Assembly: GCF_001941445.1 (NCBI RefSeq)
Contig: NZ_CP009245.1
Coordinates: forward strand, 2,565,992-2,629,991
DNA length: 64,000 nt
Reading direction: 5' to 3'
Source of the DNA: Corynebacterium aquilae DSM 44791
Lineage (GTDB): Bacteria > Actinomycetota > Actinomycetes > Mycobacteriales > Mycobacteriaceae
The notes beneath the pieces are model-generated. The model had not been told where the DNA came from. It saw only the letters and a program-made list of their open reading frames with translations, and did not search any database. Below are positions 1 to 7,913 of the stretch, in pieces. The position numbers were made by a program, and so were the translations under genes. Numbering within the stretch: the first letter of the stretch is position 1; every line of letters begins with the position of its first letter.

Positions 1-2120
1 GCTTTGCCGTTGTATAGGACGCGGTCGCCGGAGACTTTCAGCGGGATGCGCAGGGCCCCGTAGTACTGGGCGGGGATTTTCGCGGTGAGGTAGCGGATGA
101 GGTAGACCAGGCCGAGCGGGATGGCCAGGGCCAGCAGGAGGCTGGCGACGAGGGCGACGGCGAAGATGCCTTTGTTCAGGGGCACGCTCATGGAGCCTTG
201 GACGGGCAGGTTGGCGGTGGTGGCGCCGCTGCCGTCTTCTTTGGCGATGGCTACGGGCAGGCTGCCTTGGACGATGCCGTCTTTGAGTTCGGCGACCTGC
301 ACGGTGACGGGCAGCATTTTGGTTTCGCCCTTTTTGACGACCAGCGCGTTGTCTTTGCTGTCGTAGGAGCTGGTGACGTCGATGGAGTCGATGCCTTCGG
401 GCAGCACGGCGGCGTCCATGACGGAGTTTTTGTCGACCCAGGCGCGGCCGGGTCCTTGGATGGGCACCTCGATGGTGGTGGAGGGCTGGTCCATGGTGAA
501 GTCGACTGCCGGTGGGGTTTGTGGCATGTCGGCGTCGGCGACGGCTAGGTCGGTGCGCCCGATGACGGGTTCGAGTTCGGTGCCGGGGGTTTCCTCGGAG
601 CCTTTGGTGGTGACTTTGACGCTGGCGTCGACGTGGCCGTTGGCGGGGAGTTTTTTCAGCCCATCGAGGGGGATGTTGACGGCGTCGCCGCTGCCGATGG
701 GGGTGTCGCCGAGGAGTTGGACTGGGTCGCCGCCGCCGGAGGGGACGAAGTCGACGGAGACGGTGGCGTCGCCGTCGAGGTTGCGGGGTTTGCCGTCGCG
801 GCCGACGAGGCTGACGGTCATGGCGTCGTCGCTGCGCAGGGATAGTCCGTGGTCGGTGGCGGTGGCGCCGTCGCCGGTGGCGGCGATTTGGACTTGCAGG
901 TCGGGTTGGATGCGGACGGAGTTGAACACGCGTCCGTCGCGGCTGCCTTCGGGGTAGCCGGCGAATTCGAGGGTCCAGTTGCCTTCCCAGTCGCTGGCGT
1001 CGGTGAGTTTCAGTTCGCCGTCGACTTTGTGGACGGGGGTGTTGGTGGAGGCCCAGGTGACGTCGGCGCCGCCGACGGTGCCTTGGCCGTCGTTTTTGAG
1101 GTCGATGGTTTTGCCGCTGGGGGATTTCAGCACGAGGTAGGCGTCGGCGCCGAGGTCGTCTTGGGCGACCGCGGTGAAGCGGACGGAGTCGACGGACTTG
1201 TCGAGTACGAAGGTGAAGCCTTCGTCGGCGCGGGTTTCTTTGGAGAAGTCACCGCCGGTGGACAGGACTTTGTGGAAGGAGCCGAAGAGGCTGCCGACGC
1301 TGTCGGCGGGGAAGAAGGCGCCGTTGGCGGGTTGGTCGCCGCATTGGACTCCGCCGTCGCCTTGGGTGATGGATTTGTAGAGGGAGAAGTCGGAGGGGTT
1401 TTTCGGATCGGATAGGCCGATGCCGATGTTGGTGATGCCGCCGGCGCGGTATTGGTCGGCGATGCCGCCGGGGCGGCAGATGTCGTTTTGGGCTTGTCCG
1501 GCCGCGCCGTAGCCGCCGGCGGCGGTGAGTGCGCCGTCGGTGAAGGTGACGAGCAGTTTGCAGGAATCGGGGCTGGAGCTACGCGCGAAGTCTTGGTAGG
1601 CGCCGGTCAGGGCGTTGGCGTAGTTGGTGTAGAGCTCGCTGGTGCGGTCTTTTTCGCCGTCGATGAGTTTTTTCATCGTGGCGGCGCCGTCTTTGTTCAG
1701 GTCCACCCAGTCGCCGTAGGCGTCGGGGTTGGTGTCGCCGGAGTGGTATTCCTGGCCGAAGCCGGCGAGTTTGATGCGGGCGGTGAAGTCTTCATCACCG
1801 GCTTTTTTCAGCAGGTCGTCGACGAAGGATTGGGCGGCGGGCACGCGGTTGTGGTCGGCGTCGGATCCGGGCACGTCGGGCTGGATGATGCCGTTTTTGA
1901 CGTTGTGGATCAGCGATTCGGTTTCGTCCATCAGCAGGATGACATCCAGTTTGCCTTTGTCGGCCACGCAGGCGCCGAGGCCGGCGAGGGTGCCGGGGTT
2001 GTTGCCGTCGGCTTGTGCGGTGGCGGGGAATGCGGTCAGTACGCTGGCTGCGCCGAGGACGGCAAGGCCTGCTAGCGCGCGGCGGGCGGGGTGTGCCTGC
2101 GGGGTGTTCTGCTTGCTCAT
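1..2120 (-). CDS. secreted membrane-anchored vWA-domain protein (3' end outside window)
   Basis: The frame opens with ATG at 2120, preceded by GAGG nine bases upstream, and is still open at base 1, so only the first 706 residues are present. Residues 1-37 form a signal peptide ending in an AxA site (ATAQA). A von Willebrand factor A domain follows: DVILLMDETES near residue 65 gives the DxTxS metal-binding (MIDAS) motif, and a later FTDGAL supplies the distal Asp. The middle is rich in beta-type sequence, and a membrane helix with basic residues after it lies at about residues 650-675. The likely topology is an extracellular vWA region anchored in the membrane with a cytoplasmic tail. The membrane protein 85 bases upstream on the same strand probably belongs to the same operon. 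vWA domains usually bind proteins, but no partner or function can be named here. Confidence 0.85.
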   Translation of the reverse strand, partial: MSKQNTPQAHPARRALAGLAVLGAASVLTAFPATAQADGNNPGTLAGLGACVADKGKLDVILLMDETESLIHNVKNGIIQPDVPGSDADHNRVPAAQSFVDDLLKKAGDEDFTARIKLAGFGQEYHSGDTNPDAYGDWVDLNKDGAATMKKLIDGEKDRTSELYTNYANALTGAYQDFARSSSPDSCKLLVTFTDGALTAAGGYGAAGQAQNDICRPGGIADQYRAGGITNIGIGLSDPKNPSDFSLYKSITQGDGGVQCGDQPANGAFFPADSVGSLFGSFHKVLSTGGDFSKETRADEGFTFVLDKSVDSVRFTAVAQDDLGADAYLVLKSPSGKTIDLKNDGQGTVGGADVTWASTNTPVHKVDGELKLTDASDWEGNWTLEFAGYPEGSRDGRVFNSVRIQPDLQVQIAATGDGATATDHGLSLRSDDAMTVSLVGRDGKPRNLDGDATVSVDFVPSGGGDPVQLLGDTPIGSGDAVNIPLDGLKKLPANGHVDASVKVTTKGSEETPGTELEPVIGRTDLAVADADMPQTPPAVDFTMDQPSTTIEVPIQGPGRAWVDKNSVMDAAVLPEGIDSIDVTSSYDSKDNALVVKKGETKMLPVTVQVAELKDGIVQGSLPVAIAKEDGSGATTANLPVQGSMSVPLNKGIFAVALVASLLLALAIPLGLVYLIRYLTAKIPAQYYGALRIPLKVSGDRVLYNGK

Positions 2121-2205
2121 GTGTGGGTGCCTCGGGGAGGTTATCGGGTGGATGGACGCGAGGGGAAGAAAGGGGTTTTGTGGGGGTTGGCGGGCCGGTG
2201 GCGGG

Positions 2206-2784
2206 TTAGAGTTTGCCGACCCACTGGGCGATGTCGATGGCGGACCACAGCACGCCGCCGGTGAGGGCGGCGCAGGTCAGCCAGTACAGGGCGGTTTTCC
2301 ACCCGATGTAGGAGTAGAAGGATTCGGCGCGGCGGCGGTTGTCGGCGATGAAGTACACGCCGACGAGGCTCACGCCGATGATGCCGCTGACGAACCAGGC
2401 GATGGTGGAGAAAGTTTTGTAGGCCTGGTCGGTGGCGGTGTGTGGGCCGAAGTCGAGGTAGGCGCAGGTGACGATGGCTGCGATGCCGAGGATGAGGCTG
2501 GGCAGCAGTAGGTGCACGGGGGCGCTTTGGACGGTGGGGGCGGGCTGGGATTCGAAGGTGGCGTTGTCGCCGGGGAATCCAGTCTCGCTGGTGTCGGTGG
2601 TGTCGCCGTCGGGGAAGGCTGCGGCGGCGCTGCCGGGGGTGTTTTTGGTGGCCAGGGGCGATTCGACGGGTTCGGCGACCGGCCCGGCACTGTCGGTGCT
2701 GTCGAACGCTTCGCTGAGCCCTTTACCGGCGCTATCGCCGGTGTCGGGCCAGCTGAAGCTGTCCGATGTGTTGTTGTCCGCCAT
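2206..2784 (-). CDS. small integral membrane protein with acidic N-terminus
   Basis: The protein has 192 residues. The ATG at 2784 follows a GAAAAGG-type ribosome site. Residues 1-95 are Asp/Ser/Thr/Pro-rich and soluble. Three hydrophobic segments follow: one around LLLPSLILGIAAIVTCAYL, one around IAWFVSGIIGVSLVGVYF, and one around LYWLTCAALTGGVLW. I do not recognise a family. It lies directly upstream of the vWA gene in the same direction, so the two may form a complex. That link is inferred from position only. Confidence 0.7.
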   Translation of the reverse strand: MADNNTSDSFSWPDTGDSAGKGLSEAFDSTDSAGPVAEPVESPLATKNTPGSAAAAFPDGDTTDTSETGFPGDNATFESQPAPTVQSAPVHLLLPSLILGIAAIVTCAYLDFGPHTATDQAYKTFSTIAWFVSGIIGVSLVGVYFIADNRRRAESFYSYIGWKTALYWLTCAALTGGVLWSAIDIAQWVGKL

Positions 2785-2948
2785 GTATTCACCTTTTCTT
2801 CGCGCGAGTGGTGTGCCTTGTTATCCCAGTGTGGCGCGGGCTTTCAGCTGTGCTGCAAGCGGTGGCCACGCAAGTGTTGAAGACAATAGGAACATGATAG
2901 CGGTCTGGGTGGGTGCGACCATAGGCCTGCGGGGGTATATCTGTGCCG

Positions 2949-2970
2949 GGGCTTTATATATAGGTGCTGT
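2949..2970 (+). promoter_or_regulatory. AT-rich promoter-like patch before the M20 peptidase gene
   Basis: In the 255-base gap between the divergent genes, a TTTATATATAGG stretch is the only clearly AT-rich patch. It resembles a sigma-A -10 region about 75 bases before the peptidase start. No convincing -35 element was found, so the assignment is weak. Confidence 0.3.
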
Positions 2971-3039
2971 CCTCGCATGGCAGGTTGGGTTTTTCTGGTC
3001 TGGGTTTAGCTGTGGGGTGTGATGCGTATGCTGGGGACT

Positions 3040-4425
3040 ATGAGCACTACTGCGTTGACTTTGAATGATGATTTGGTTGCTGACGTGCGTCAGCGGGTGG
3101 CGGGTCTGCGTGATTCGATTCGCCAGAACTTGTCCGAGTTGGTGTCTTTTAACTCGGTGCACAATGAGCCGGGCTGCGAGCAGGATGCTGTGGCGTCGGC
3201 GGCGTGGGTGGAAAAGGCACTCAAGGCTCGTGGCTTGGAGGTGGAGGTCATTGACACTGTGGATGGCTCCAAAGCGGTGATTGGCCGGAAGGAGCCTGCC
3301 GCGGGCGCGCCGACGGTGTTGCTGTATTCGCACCACGATGTGGTGCCCGCGGGGGATCCGCAGAAGTGGACCAATGATCCTTTCACCTTGACGGAGCGCG
3401 ATGGCCGCTGGTTTGGCCGCGGCACTGCGGACTGTAAGGGCAATGTGGTGATGCACTTGGCTGCGCTGCAGGTGTTTGAGGAGATCGCCCCGGATTCCCC
3501 GTTGGGTATCACGGTGGTCATTGAGGGTTCTGAGGAGCGCGGTGGTGAGGGCTTGGATGCTCTGATTGAGGCGCATCCGGAGAAGTTTGCGGCGGATGCC
3601 ATCATGATTGCCGATACTGGCAATATTGCCCTTGGGGAGCCGACGTTGACGACCTGTTTGCGTGGTGGCGCCCAGGTGACGGTGAAGGTGTCGACGCTGC
3701 ACAGCCAGGTGCACTCTGGTGGGTTTGGTGGCGCCGCCCCGGATGCGGTGTTCGCGCTGGTGCGCACGCTGGATAGTTTGCGCAACGCTTCTGGTGCGAT
3801 CACCATCGATGGGGTGGATTGCACGGGCACTTGGAAGGGGGTGCAGTATCCGGCCGAGGATTTCCGCAAGGATGCCACGGTGCTTGATGGGGTGCATTTG
3901 ATGGGTGAAGGTGAGGCCACTGTGGCTGATCAGGTGTGGGCCCGCCCGGCGGTGTCCATCACTGGTTTCACCTCCACCCCGGTGGCTGAGGCTGTCAATG
4001 CGGTGCCGAATGTGGCCTCCGCGCAGCTGAATTTGCGGGTACCCCCGGGCATGGTTGCCCAGGAGGTCACCGACGGGCTGGTGGAGCATTTGCGGGCGCA
4101 TGTTCCGTGGGGTGCGAAGATCGAATTCGAGGTGCACTCGGTCAACGATCCTTTCCAGGCGGATACTTCCGGCCCGGCGTTGGCGCACCTGTCGCAGTGC
4201 TTGAGTGCGGCGTACCCGGGTAAGCAGACGGTGGAGGCCGGCACCGGCGGGTCGATTCCTTTGTGCACCAAGCTGCAGGAAACCTTCCCCGAGGCCGAGA
4301 TTGCCTTGTATGGCGTGGAGGAGCCGCTGTGCACCATCCACTCCATTGATGAATCAGTTTCCCCTGATGAAATTCAGGCGATCGGCGTCGCGGAGGCGTT
4401 GTTCCTGCTCACTTACGCTAAGTAA
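3040..4425 (+). CDS. M20 family metallopeptidase (dipeptidase)
   Basis: The protein has 461 residues from the ATG at 3040, chosen because GGGG lies just upstream. An in-frame GTG at 3019 is possible but has no better ribosome site. The sequence has the M20 zinc-exopeptidase pattern: YSHHDVVPA holds the first metal ligand, GRGTADCKGN the bridging Asp, and EGSEERGGEG the catalytic Glu pair. A dimerisation domain sits in the middle, and IHSIDESV near the C-terminus holds the last His ligand. It probably hydrolyses cytoplasmic dipeptides or N-acyl amino acids. Families that look alike include DapE and carnosinase-type peptidases, and the exact substrate cannot be read. Hairpins follow the stop codon, so the gene looks monocistronic. 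Confidence 0.88.
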   Translation: MSTTALTLNDDLVADVRQRVAGLRDSIRQNLSELVSFNSVHNEPGCEQDAVASAAWVEKALKARGLEVEVIDTVDGSKAVIGRKEPAAGAPTVLLYSHHDVVPAGDPQKWTNDPFTLTERDGRWFGRGTADCKGNVVMHLAALQVFEEIAPDSPLGITVVIEGSEERGGEGLDALIEAHPEKFAADAIMIADTGNIALGEPTLTTCLRGGAQVTVKVSTLHSQVHSGGFGGAAPDAVFALVRTLDSLRNASGAITIDGVDCTGTWKGVQYPAEDFRKDATVLDGVHLMGEGEATVADQVWARPAVSITGFTSTPVAEAVNAVPNVASAQLNLRVPPGMVAQEVTDGLVEHLRAHVPWGAKIEFEVHSVNDPFQADTSGPALAHLSQCLSAAYPGKQTVEAGTGGSIPLCTKLQETFPEAEIALYGVEEPLCTIHSIDESVSPDEIQAIGVAEALFLLTYAK

Positions 4426-4431
4426 GCGAAC

Positions 4432-4453
4432 GGGGGTATTTGCAAATACCCCC
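4432..4453. terminator. perfect 22-base palindrome after the M20 gene
   Basis: GGGGGTATTTGC pairs with GCAAATACCCCC, giving a perfect palindrome starting six bases after the peptidase stop codon. There is no T-run immediately after it, but ATATTTTTG follows at 4461. It may be part of a tandem terminator together with the next hairpin. Confidence 0.5.
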
Positions 4454-4468
4454 ACATCAGATATTTTT

Positions 4469-4500
4469 GCCCATCACAGTTGCTTTGTCCTGTGATGGGC
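4469..4500. terminator. 11-bp stem hairpin, second structure after the M20 gene
   Basis: GCCCATCACAG and CTGTGATGGGC form a perfect 11-bp stem around a 10-base loop. A T-run (ATTTTT) precedes rather than follows it, so it is not a classical rho-independent terminator for the plus strand. It could also mark the start of the structured leader of the downstream gene. Confidence 0.4.
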
Positions 4501-5034
4501 ATTACTGTGTGCCACATGACAGTTTTCATCCGTGCAGCAGCCGCCGCACTCGCACACGCGCGAGTAGCCAAGGCTACGTACCCCAGTGAGGCTTAAGGAC
4601 TGACCCCTCACTCGGGGAAGTAGTCGTTAACCTCACCAGGCCACGTCACGGAGTCGGTCCTCACCCACAGGATTCGGGCGAAACTCACAATCACATATCT
4701 CGCGCACCGCGCCACACTCGCCGCCGACGGCGCGAGTACTCAGACTGCGACAGCGCCGCACCTTGTGCACCCACACCAGGAACCGCACGATGCCGCGCCA
4801 TCCCTTTTTTCTACGCAGCAGTACTTGCGTCGCCGCACACACCTTGCGAGGACAACCTTTTTTCCACAGCGTTGTTGGCCGGTAGGCGTTTTCACCCGCG
4901 AGATTTTTTCACCCCAATCAACTGTTTATCCCTTCCCGCATTTTGCGTGACTCACACCCTTCCTTCTTTTTCGGGGGTGTGCTTGCTGGGACATTCCACC
5001 GCACAACGCACCTAAGTTTTTCAAAAGGACCGTC
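4501..5034 (+). other. long structured leader region before the LeuA-like gene
   Basis: This 534-base interval carries no conserved gene that I recognise. It contains several stems. CCCCAGTGAGG (4581-4591) pairs with CCTCACTCGGGG (4606-4617) with one bulge. ACTCGC-C-GCC pairs with GGC-GCGAGT at 4716-4737. There are T-runs at 4804 and 4858. A possible 26-codon leader peptide (4516-4596) overlaps the first stem. The arrangement would suit attenuation or another RNA-based control of the 5035 gene, but no known riboswitch class was recognised. Confidence 0.4.
4516..4596 (+). CDS. possible 26-residue leader peptide
   Basis: An ATG at 4516 opens 26 codons that encode an Ala-rich peptide beginning MTVFIRAAAAALAH and ending just inside a strong hairpin (4581-4617). 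No ribosome site precedes it. If real it could be translated from a leaderless transcript. It does not contain the Leu-codon run expected of a classic leu attenuator, so this is a weak candidate based on position. Confidence 0.2.
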   Translation: MTVFIRAAAAALAHARVAKATYPSEA

Positions 5035-5616
5035 ATGTCTACCACCACCACTTTCCGTACCCGCACCCGCGGCAGCTTCTCCACCACCTTCGGCACCCAC
5101 ACCACCAGCCCGTCGACGTCCTTTGTGGAGTACCACCGCGACGCCCTGCGCCCGGCCACCACCACCCCGGAGCGTTCCGAGCCGCGCATCTTCGCCGACG
5201 ATCCTTTCCGCGCCCGTTTCGGCATCCAGCTGCCGCGCGGCCTGCGGGAGGAAGCCTATGGCATGGATTGGCGCACCTTTACCGCCACCTACTCCCCCGC
5301 CTCCACCGTGAGCATCCGCCACCTGGAGTCCACCCGCCTGCGCATGGGCAAGTTCCGCTTCGAGGCTGACATCAACGGCACCCACCAGGAGATCATCGCC
5401 ACCGGCCCGGTCAGCGCCTGCACCCACCTTTTGGCCGACGCTGGTCGCCGCGTGGAGATCCTGTCCTTCCACCAGTTCGACCTGTTCCAGGCCACCGTCA
5501 CCTTCATCTACACCATGCATGAGGGCACCCGCGCTTGGGCCATGGGCTTCGGTGCCACCCGCGACCTGTCCGCCGCTGCTGCCCTGTCCAGCGCCAGCCA
5601 GCGCCTGCACGGATAG
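5035..5616 (+). CDS. orphan LeuA allosteric (regulatory) domain protein
   Basis: The protein has 193 residues. The ATG at 5035 follows AAAAGGA at good spacing. Residues 1-50 are Thr/Ser/Arg-rich and look disordered. From about residue 95 the sequence matches the C-terminal leucine-binding dimerisation domain of 2-isopropylmalate synthase: an INGTHQEIIATGPVSAC segment, then LLADAGRRVEIL, then RAWAMGFGATRDLSAAAA, and a final SASQRL. In LeuA this domain senses leucine and follows a TIM-barrel catalytic domain, which is absent here. The product should therefore be non-catalytic. It may bind leucine or a related ligand, or pair with a full-length LeuA encoded elsewhere. The long structured leader upstream suggests regulated expression. 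The homology call is by eye. Confidence 0.7.
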   Translation: MSTTTTFRTRTRGSFSTTFGTHTTSPSTSFVEYHRDALRPATTTPERSEPRIFADDPFRARFGIQLPRGLREEAYGMDWRTFTATYSPASTVSIRHLESTRLRMGKFRFEADINGTHQEIIATGPVSACTHLLADAGRRVEILSFHQFDLFQATVTFIYTMHEGTRAWAMGFGATRDLSAAAALSSASQRLHG

Positions 5617-5660
5617 ATAAGTATCCGCATCTAAAACCCCACAGTTGTGCCACTGTATCG

Positions 5661-5690
5661 GCCCGGTTCTCATGAAAGGACCGGGCTTTC
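5661..5690 (+). terminator. rho-independent terminator of the LeuA-like gene
   Basis: GCCCGGT (5661-5667) pairs with ACCGGGC (5680-5686), extended inward by a wobble pair, and CTTTCG follows. It lies 45 bases after the stop codon. Confidence 0.6.
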
Positions 5691-5973
5691 GCGTATCTTC
5701 CCCACGCGGTTCACACCGCCCATTCCAGCCCGCGTTGGGGCACAACCTGTCGGGCACGCAACTGACAGGCACATCGTGTAAGCCTTGCCATAATGGGCCC
5801 AAGCGCGCATTCGGAACCGCTTTTATGAGCAGGCGCGTCCAACCCATCAGGCCGCGGAACTATCCGTCTTTTAAGGCTGCAACTGGCGGCGGGACTTAAG
5901 CCGCCGGATAACACCCAGACAAGCACATACCTATCGACCTAGACCCACGCCGAACGAGCCGCAAAGGAAAGCC

Positions 5974-6852
5974 ATGTACCACCAGCACAGCAACATGTGG
6001 CGCACCCAGCCTGGGCCCACCGCCACCACCGTGCCGCCAACAACCCACCCCACAGCGCCTCCCACAGCACCTCCCACAACAGATCCTTACCGACACCACC
6101 CACCCACTTATGCCTACCCGCCCACGTTCGCTGATGTCCCACCCCCGGCCCCCACCCAGCCCCAGGCAGGCTGGATTGCGGCCAAAACCATGTGGCAAGC
6201 AACCGGTTTGGTCGTGGGGCTTTCCGTCCTCATTTTCGCGACCGCGCTGCTCATCACCTTCCTGCTCAGCGGGCCCAACGCCCCCATCGCCGACATCATC
6301 CTAACCACCGTGCTCATCCACGCGATCACCATGGCGGTCGCGCTGACCCTGTTCATCCAGCGGCGCGGCATCCCCGCCGCCACGCTGGGCCTGGTGGCGC
6401 CCGGCGCGAGCATGTGGCACCTGCTGTGGCAGGTTCCGCTCGGGCTGATGCTGGCCAGCGGCACCCAGCTGGCGGTGTCCGCCCTGTTTTTCGGCGGTGA
6501 AAGCGCCGAGCGGGAGGCCACCAGCGCCGCCAACCTCGTTGCGGTGAACCCCCTTTTGGCGGTGGCGGGATTTTTCGCCATCACCGCGCTGACTCCTTTT
6601 TGGGAGGAACTATTCTTCCGGGGTCTGCTGTTGGGTACTTTCCGCAGCCGCCTGCCGCTGCTGGGCGCCATCGTTGCTCAGGCCGCGATCTTTGCGGCCA
6701 TACACGGGTTTTTTGTGCTGTTTCCCTACTTGTTTGTCTCCGGGATTATTTTCGCGCTGTTGCGTCTGCACCACGGCAATCTGTGGGCGCCGATGATTTT
6801 CCACGCCACCATGAACACCATCGCCACCACGGTCACGCTACTGTCCCTCTAG
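5974..6852 (+). CDS. CPBP family intramembrane metalloprotease
   Basis: The protein has 292 residues. The first 65 form a Pro/Thr/His-rich cytoplasmic tail. About seven membrane helices follow. The CPBP (CAAX-protease/bacteriocin-processing, Abi) signature is complete: the EExxxxR motif EELFFR at about 211-216, a His in FAAIHG at about 244, and HATMN at about 277. These residues coordinate a catalytic metal within the membrane. Relatives process prenylated or secreted peptides or act in stress signalling, and the substrate here is unknown. AAAGGAAAGCC precedes the ATG. The gene stands alone and faces a convergent flavoprotein gene 13 bases away. Confidence 0.85.
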   Translation: MYHQHSNMWRTQPGPTATTVPPTTHPTAPPTAPPTTDPYRHHPPTYAYPPTFADVPPPAPTQPQAGWIAAKTMWQATGLVVGLSVLIFATALLITFLLSGPNAPIADIILTTVLIHAITMAVALTLFIQRRGIPAATLGLVAPGASMWHLLWQVPLGLMLASGTQLAVSALFFGGESAEREATSAANLVAVNPLLAVAGFFAITALTPFWEELFFRGLLLGTFRSRLPLLGAIVAQAAIFAAIHGFFVLFPYLFVSGIIFALLRLHHGNLWAPMIFHATMNTIATTVTLLSL

Positions 6853-6865
6853 CACCGCTACTTTT

Positions 6866-7792
6866 CTAGCTGCTGGTGATGTGGAGGTCTTCGAAAAACA
6901 TTGTTCTGTCGATAGCAATCGCAGCCGCCACCGCCGTGCCCATGGCTTGGGTGACCTGGTCCGGGGAGCTGACCACATTGCCGACCGCCCACAGCCCCGG
7001 CAGGTCGGTGGCGCCATCGCGGGTGGGTACCCACCCGTCCACACGCTGGCAGCCGGCGGCCAGCAACAACTCGTCGTTGGGGCGAAAATCAGGGCCCACA
7101 AAGCACACGTCCGCGCGGTGCTGCTCACCACCGACCCGAATCATTACCCCTTGCCCCGGGGTGTCCTCCGGGGCGATCGCGCCCACCGGGCGGGGGTCGA
7201 TCTCCACCCCGGCATCACGCATCTGCTGCAGCTCAACCGGGGATAGTTCCATGCCGTTGGGATAAAACACCACAGTGTCCGCCCAGCGCAGCAGCATCAG
7301 CGGTTGGAAGGCACTAAAGGCGGGATTCGGTCCACCAAACACCGCCACCTTAAGGCCGCGGGTTTCGTAGCCGTGGCAATAGGGGCAGTGAAACACCCGC
7401 GTGCCCCACAGCGGCTTGAGCCCAGCAATCTCCGGCAACACATCAGTCAATCCCGTGGCGACTACCACCTGCCGGGCCACAAACTGGCGGCCCGCGGCGG
7501 TGGCCACACGCCACCTGTCGGACTGGCGATTGCTGCGCTGTACGGAAGTGACCTCATCGCCAAGGACCACCCCACCGAAACCGACGAACTCTTGCCTAGC
7601 CTGGGCGGCGAACTGGCCCGGGTTGACCCCATCCAAGCCCGGGATGGAATGGGCGTGGGCAACCGCTGCGTTCCGGGGGCTTCCCGCATCAATCACCACG
7701 ACGCTTCGCATGGCGCGCGCCAAGGTGATCCCGGCGGCAATCCCGGCGAAACTGCCGCCCACAATGACCACATCGACCTGTTCAACGGACAT
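6866..7792 (-). CDS. thioredoxin-reductase-like FAD/NAD(P) oxidoreductase
   Basis: The ATG at 7792 is preferred because GGTGGAGG lies just upstream, giving 308 residues. An upstream in-frame start at 7828 would add 12 residues. FAD-binding VVIVGGSFAGIAAG is at the N-terminus, and the redox pair FHCPYCHGYE lies in the NADPH domain, as in low-molecular-weight thioredoxin reductases. A C-terminal DLPGLWAVGN segment is the second FAD-contact motif. The GSFAG glycine loop and the PYC spacing also occur in TrxB-like flavoproteins of unknown partner, so the thioredoxin substrate is not certain. No thioredoxin gene is adjacent. Confidence 0.85.
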   Translation of the reverse strand: MSVEQVDVVIVGGSFAGIAAGITLARAMRSVVVIDAGSPRNAAVAHAHSIPGLDGVNPGQFAAQARQEFVGFGGVVLGDEVTSVQRSNRQSDRWRVATAAGRQFVARQVVVATGLTDVLPEIAGLKPLWGTRVFHCPYCHGYETRGLKVAVFGGPNPAFSAFQPLMLLRWADTVVFYPNGMELSPVELQQMRDAGVEIDPRPVGAIAPEDTPGQGVMIRVGGEQHRADVCFVGPDFRPNDELLLAAGCQRVDGWVPTRDGATDLPGLWAVGNVVSSPDQVTQAMGTAVAAAIAIDRTMFFEDLHITSS

Positions 7793-7913
7793 GTACGCCT
7801 CCACCGTGTTAAAAGAAAAACTCGCCACCTCACGGTGACGCCGTGGCAGCCAAGCCTACATGAAGGCAGTTTTCAGCAACCCTGGGACTTTAACCCCACC
7901 CCCAGACCCGCAG

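Noticed and set aside
2821-4341. 506-codon minus-strand open frame opposite the M20 gene
   Set aside because: It is a shadow of the peptidase in a GC-rich genome, with Arg/His/Gln-rich translation, no domain, and no ribosome site.
4633-4842. Minus-strand small open frame in the leader before the LeuA-like gene
   Set aside because: It has no ribosome site and no similarity, and lies in a region with strong plus-strand RNA stems.
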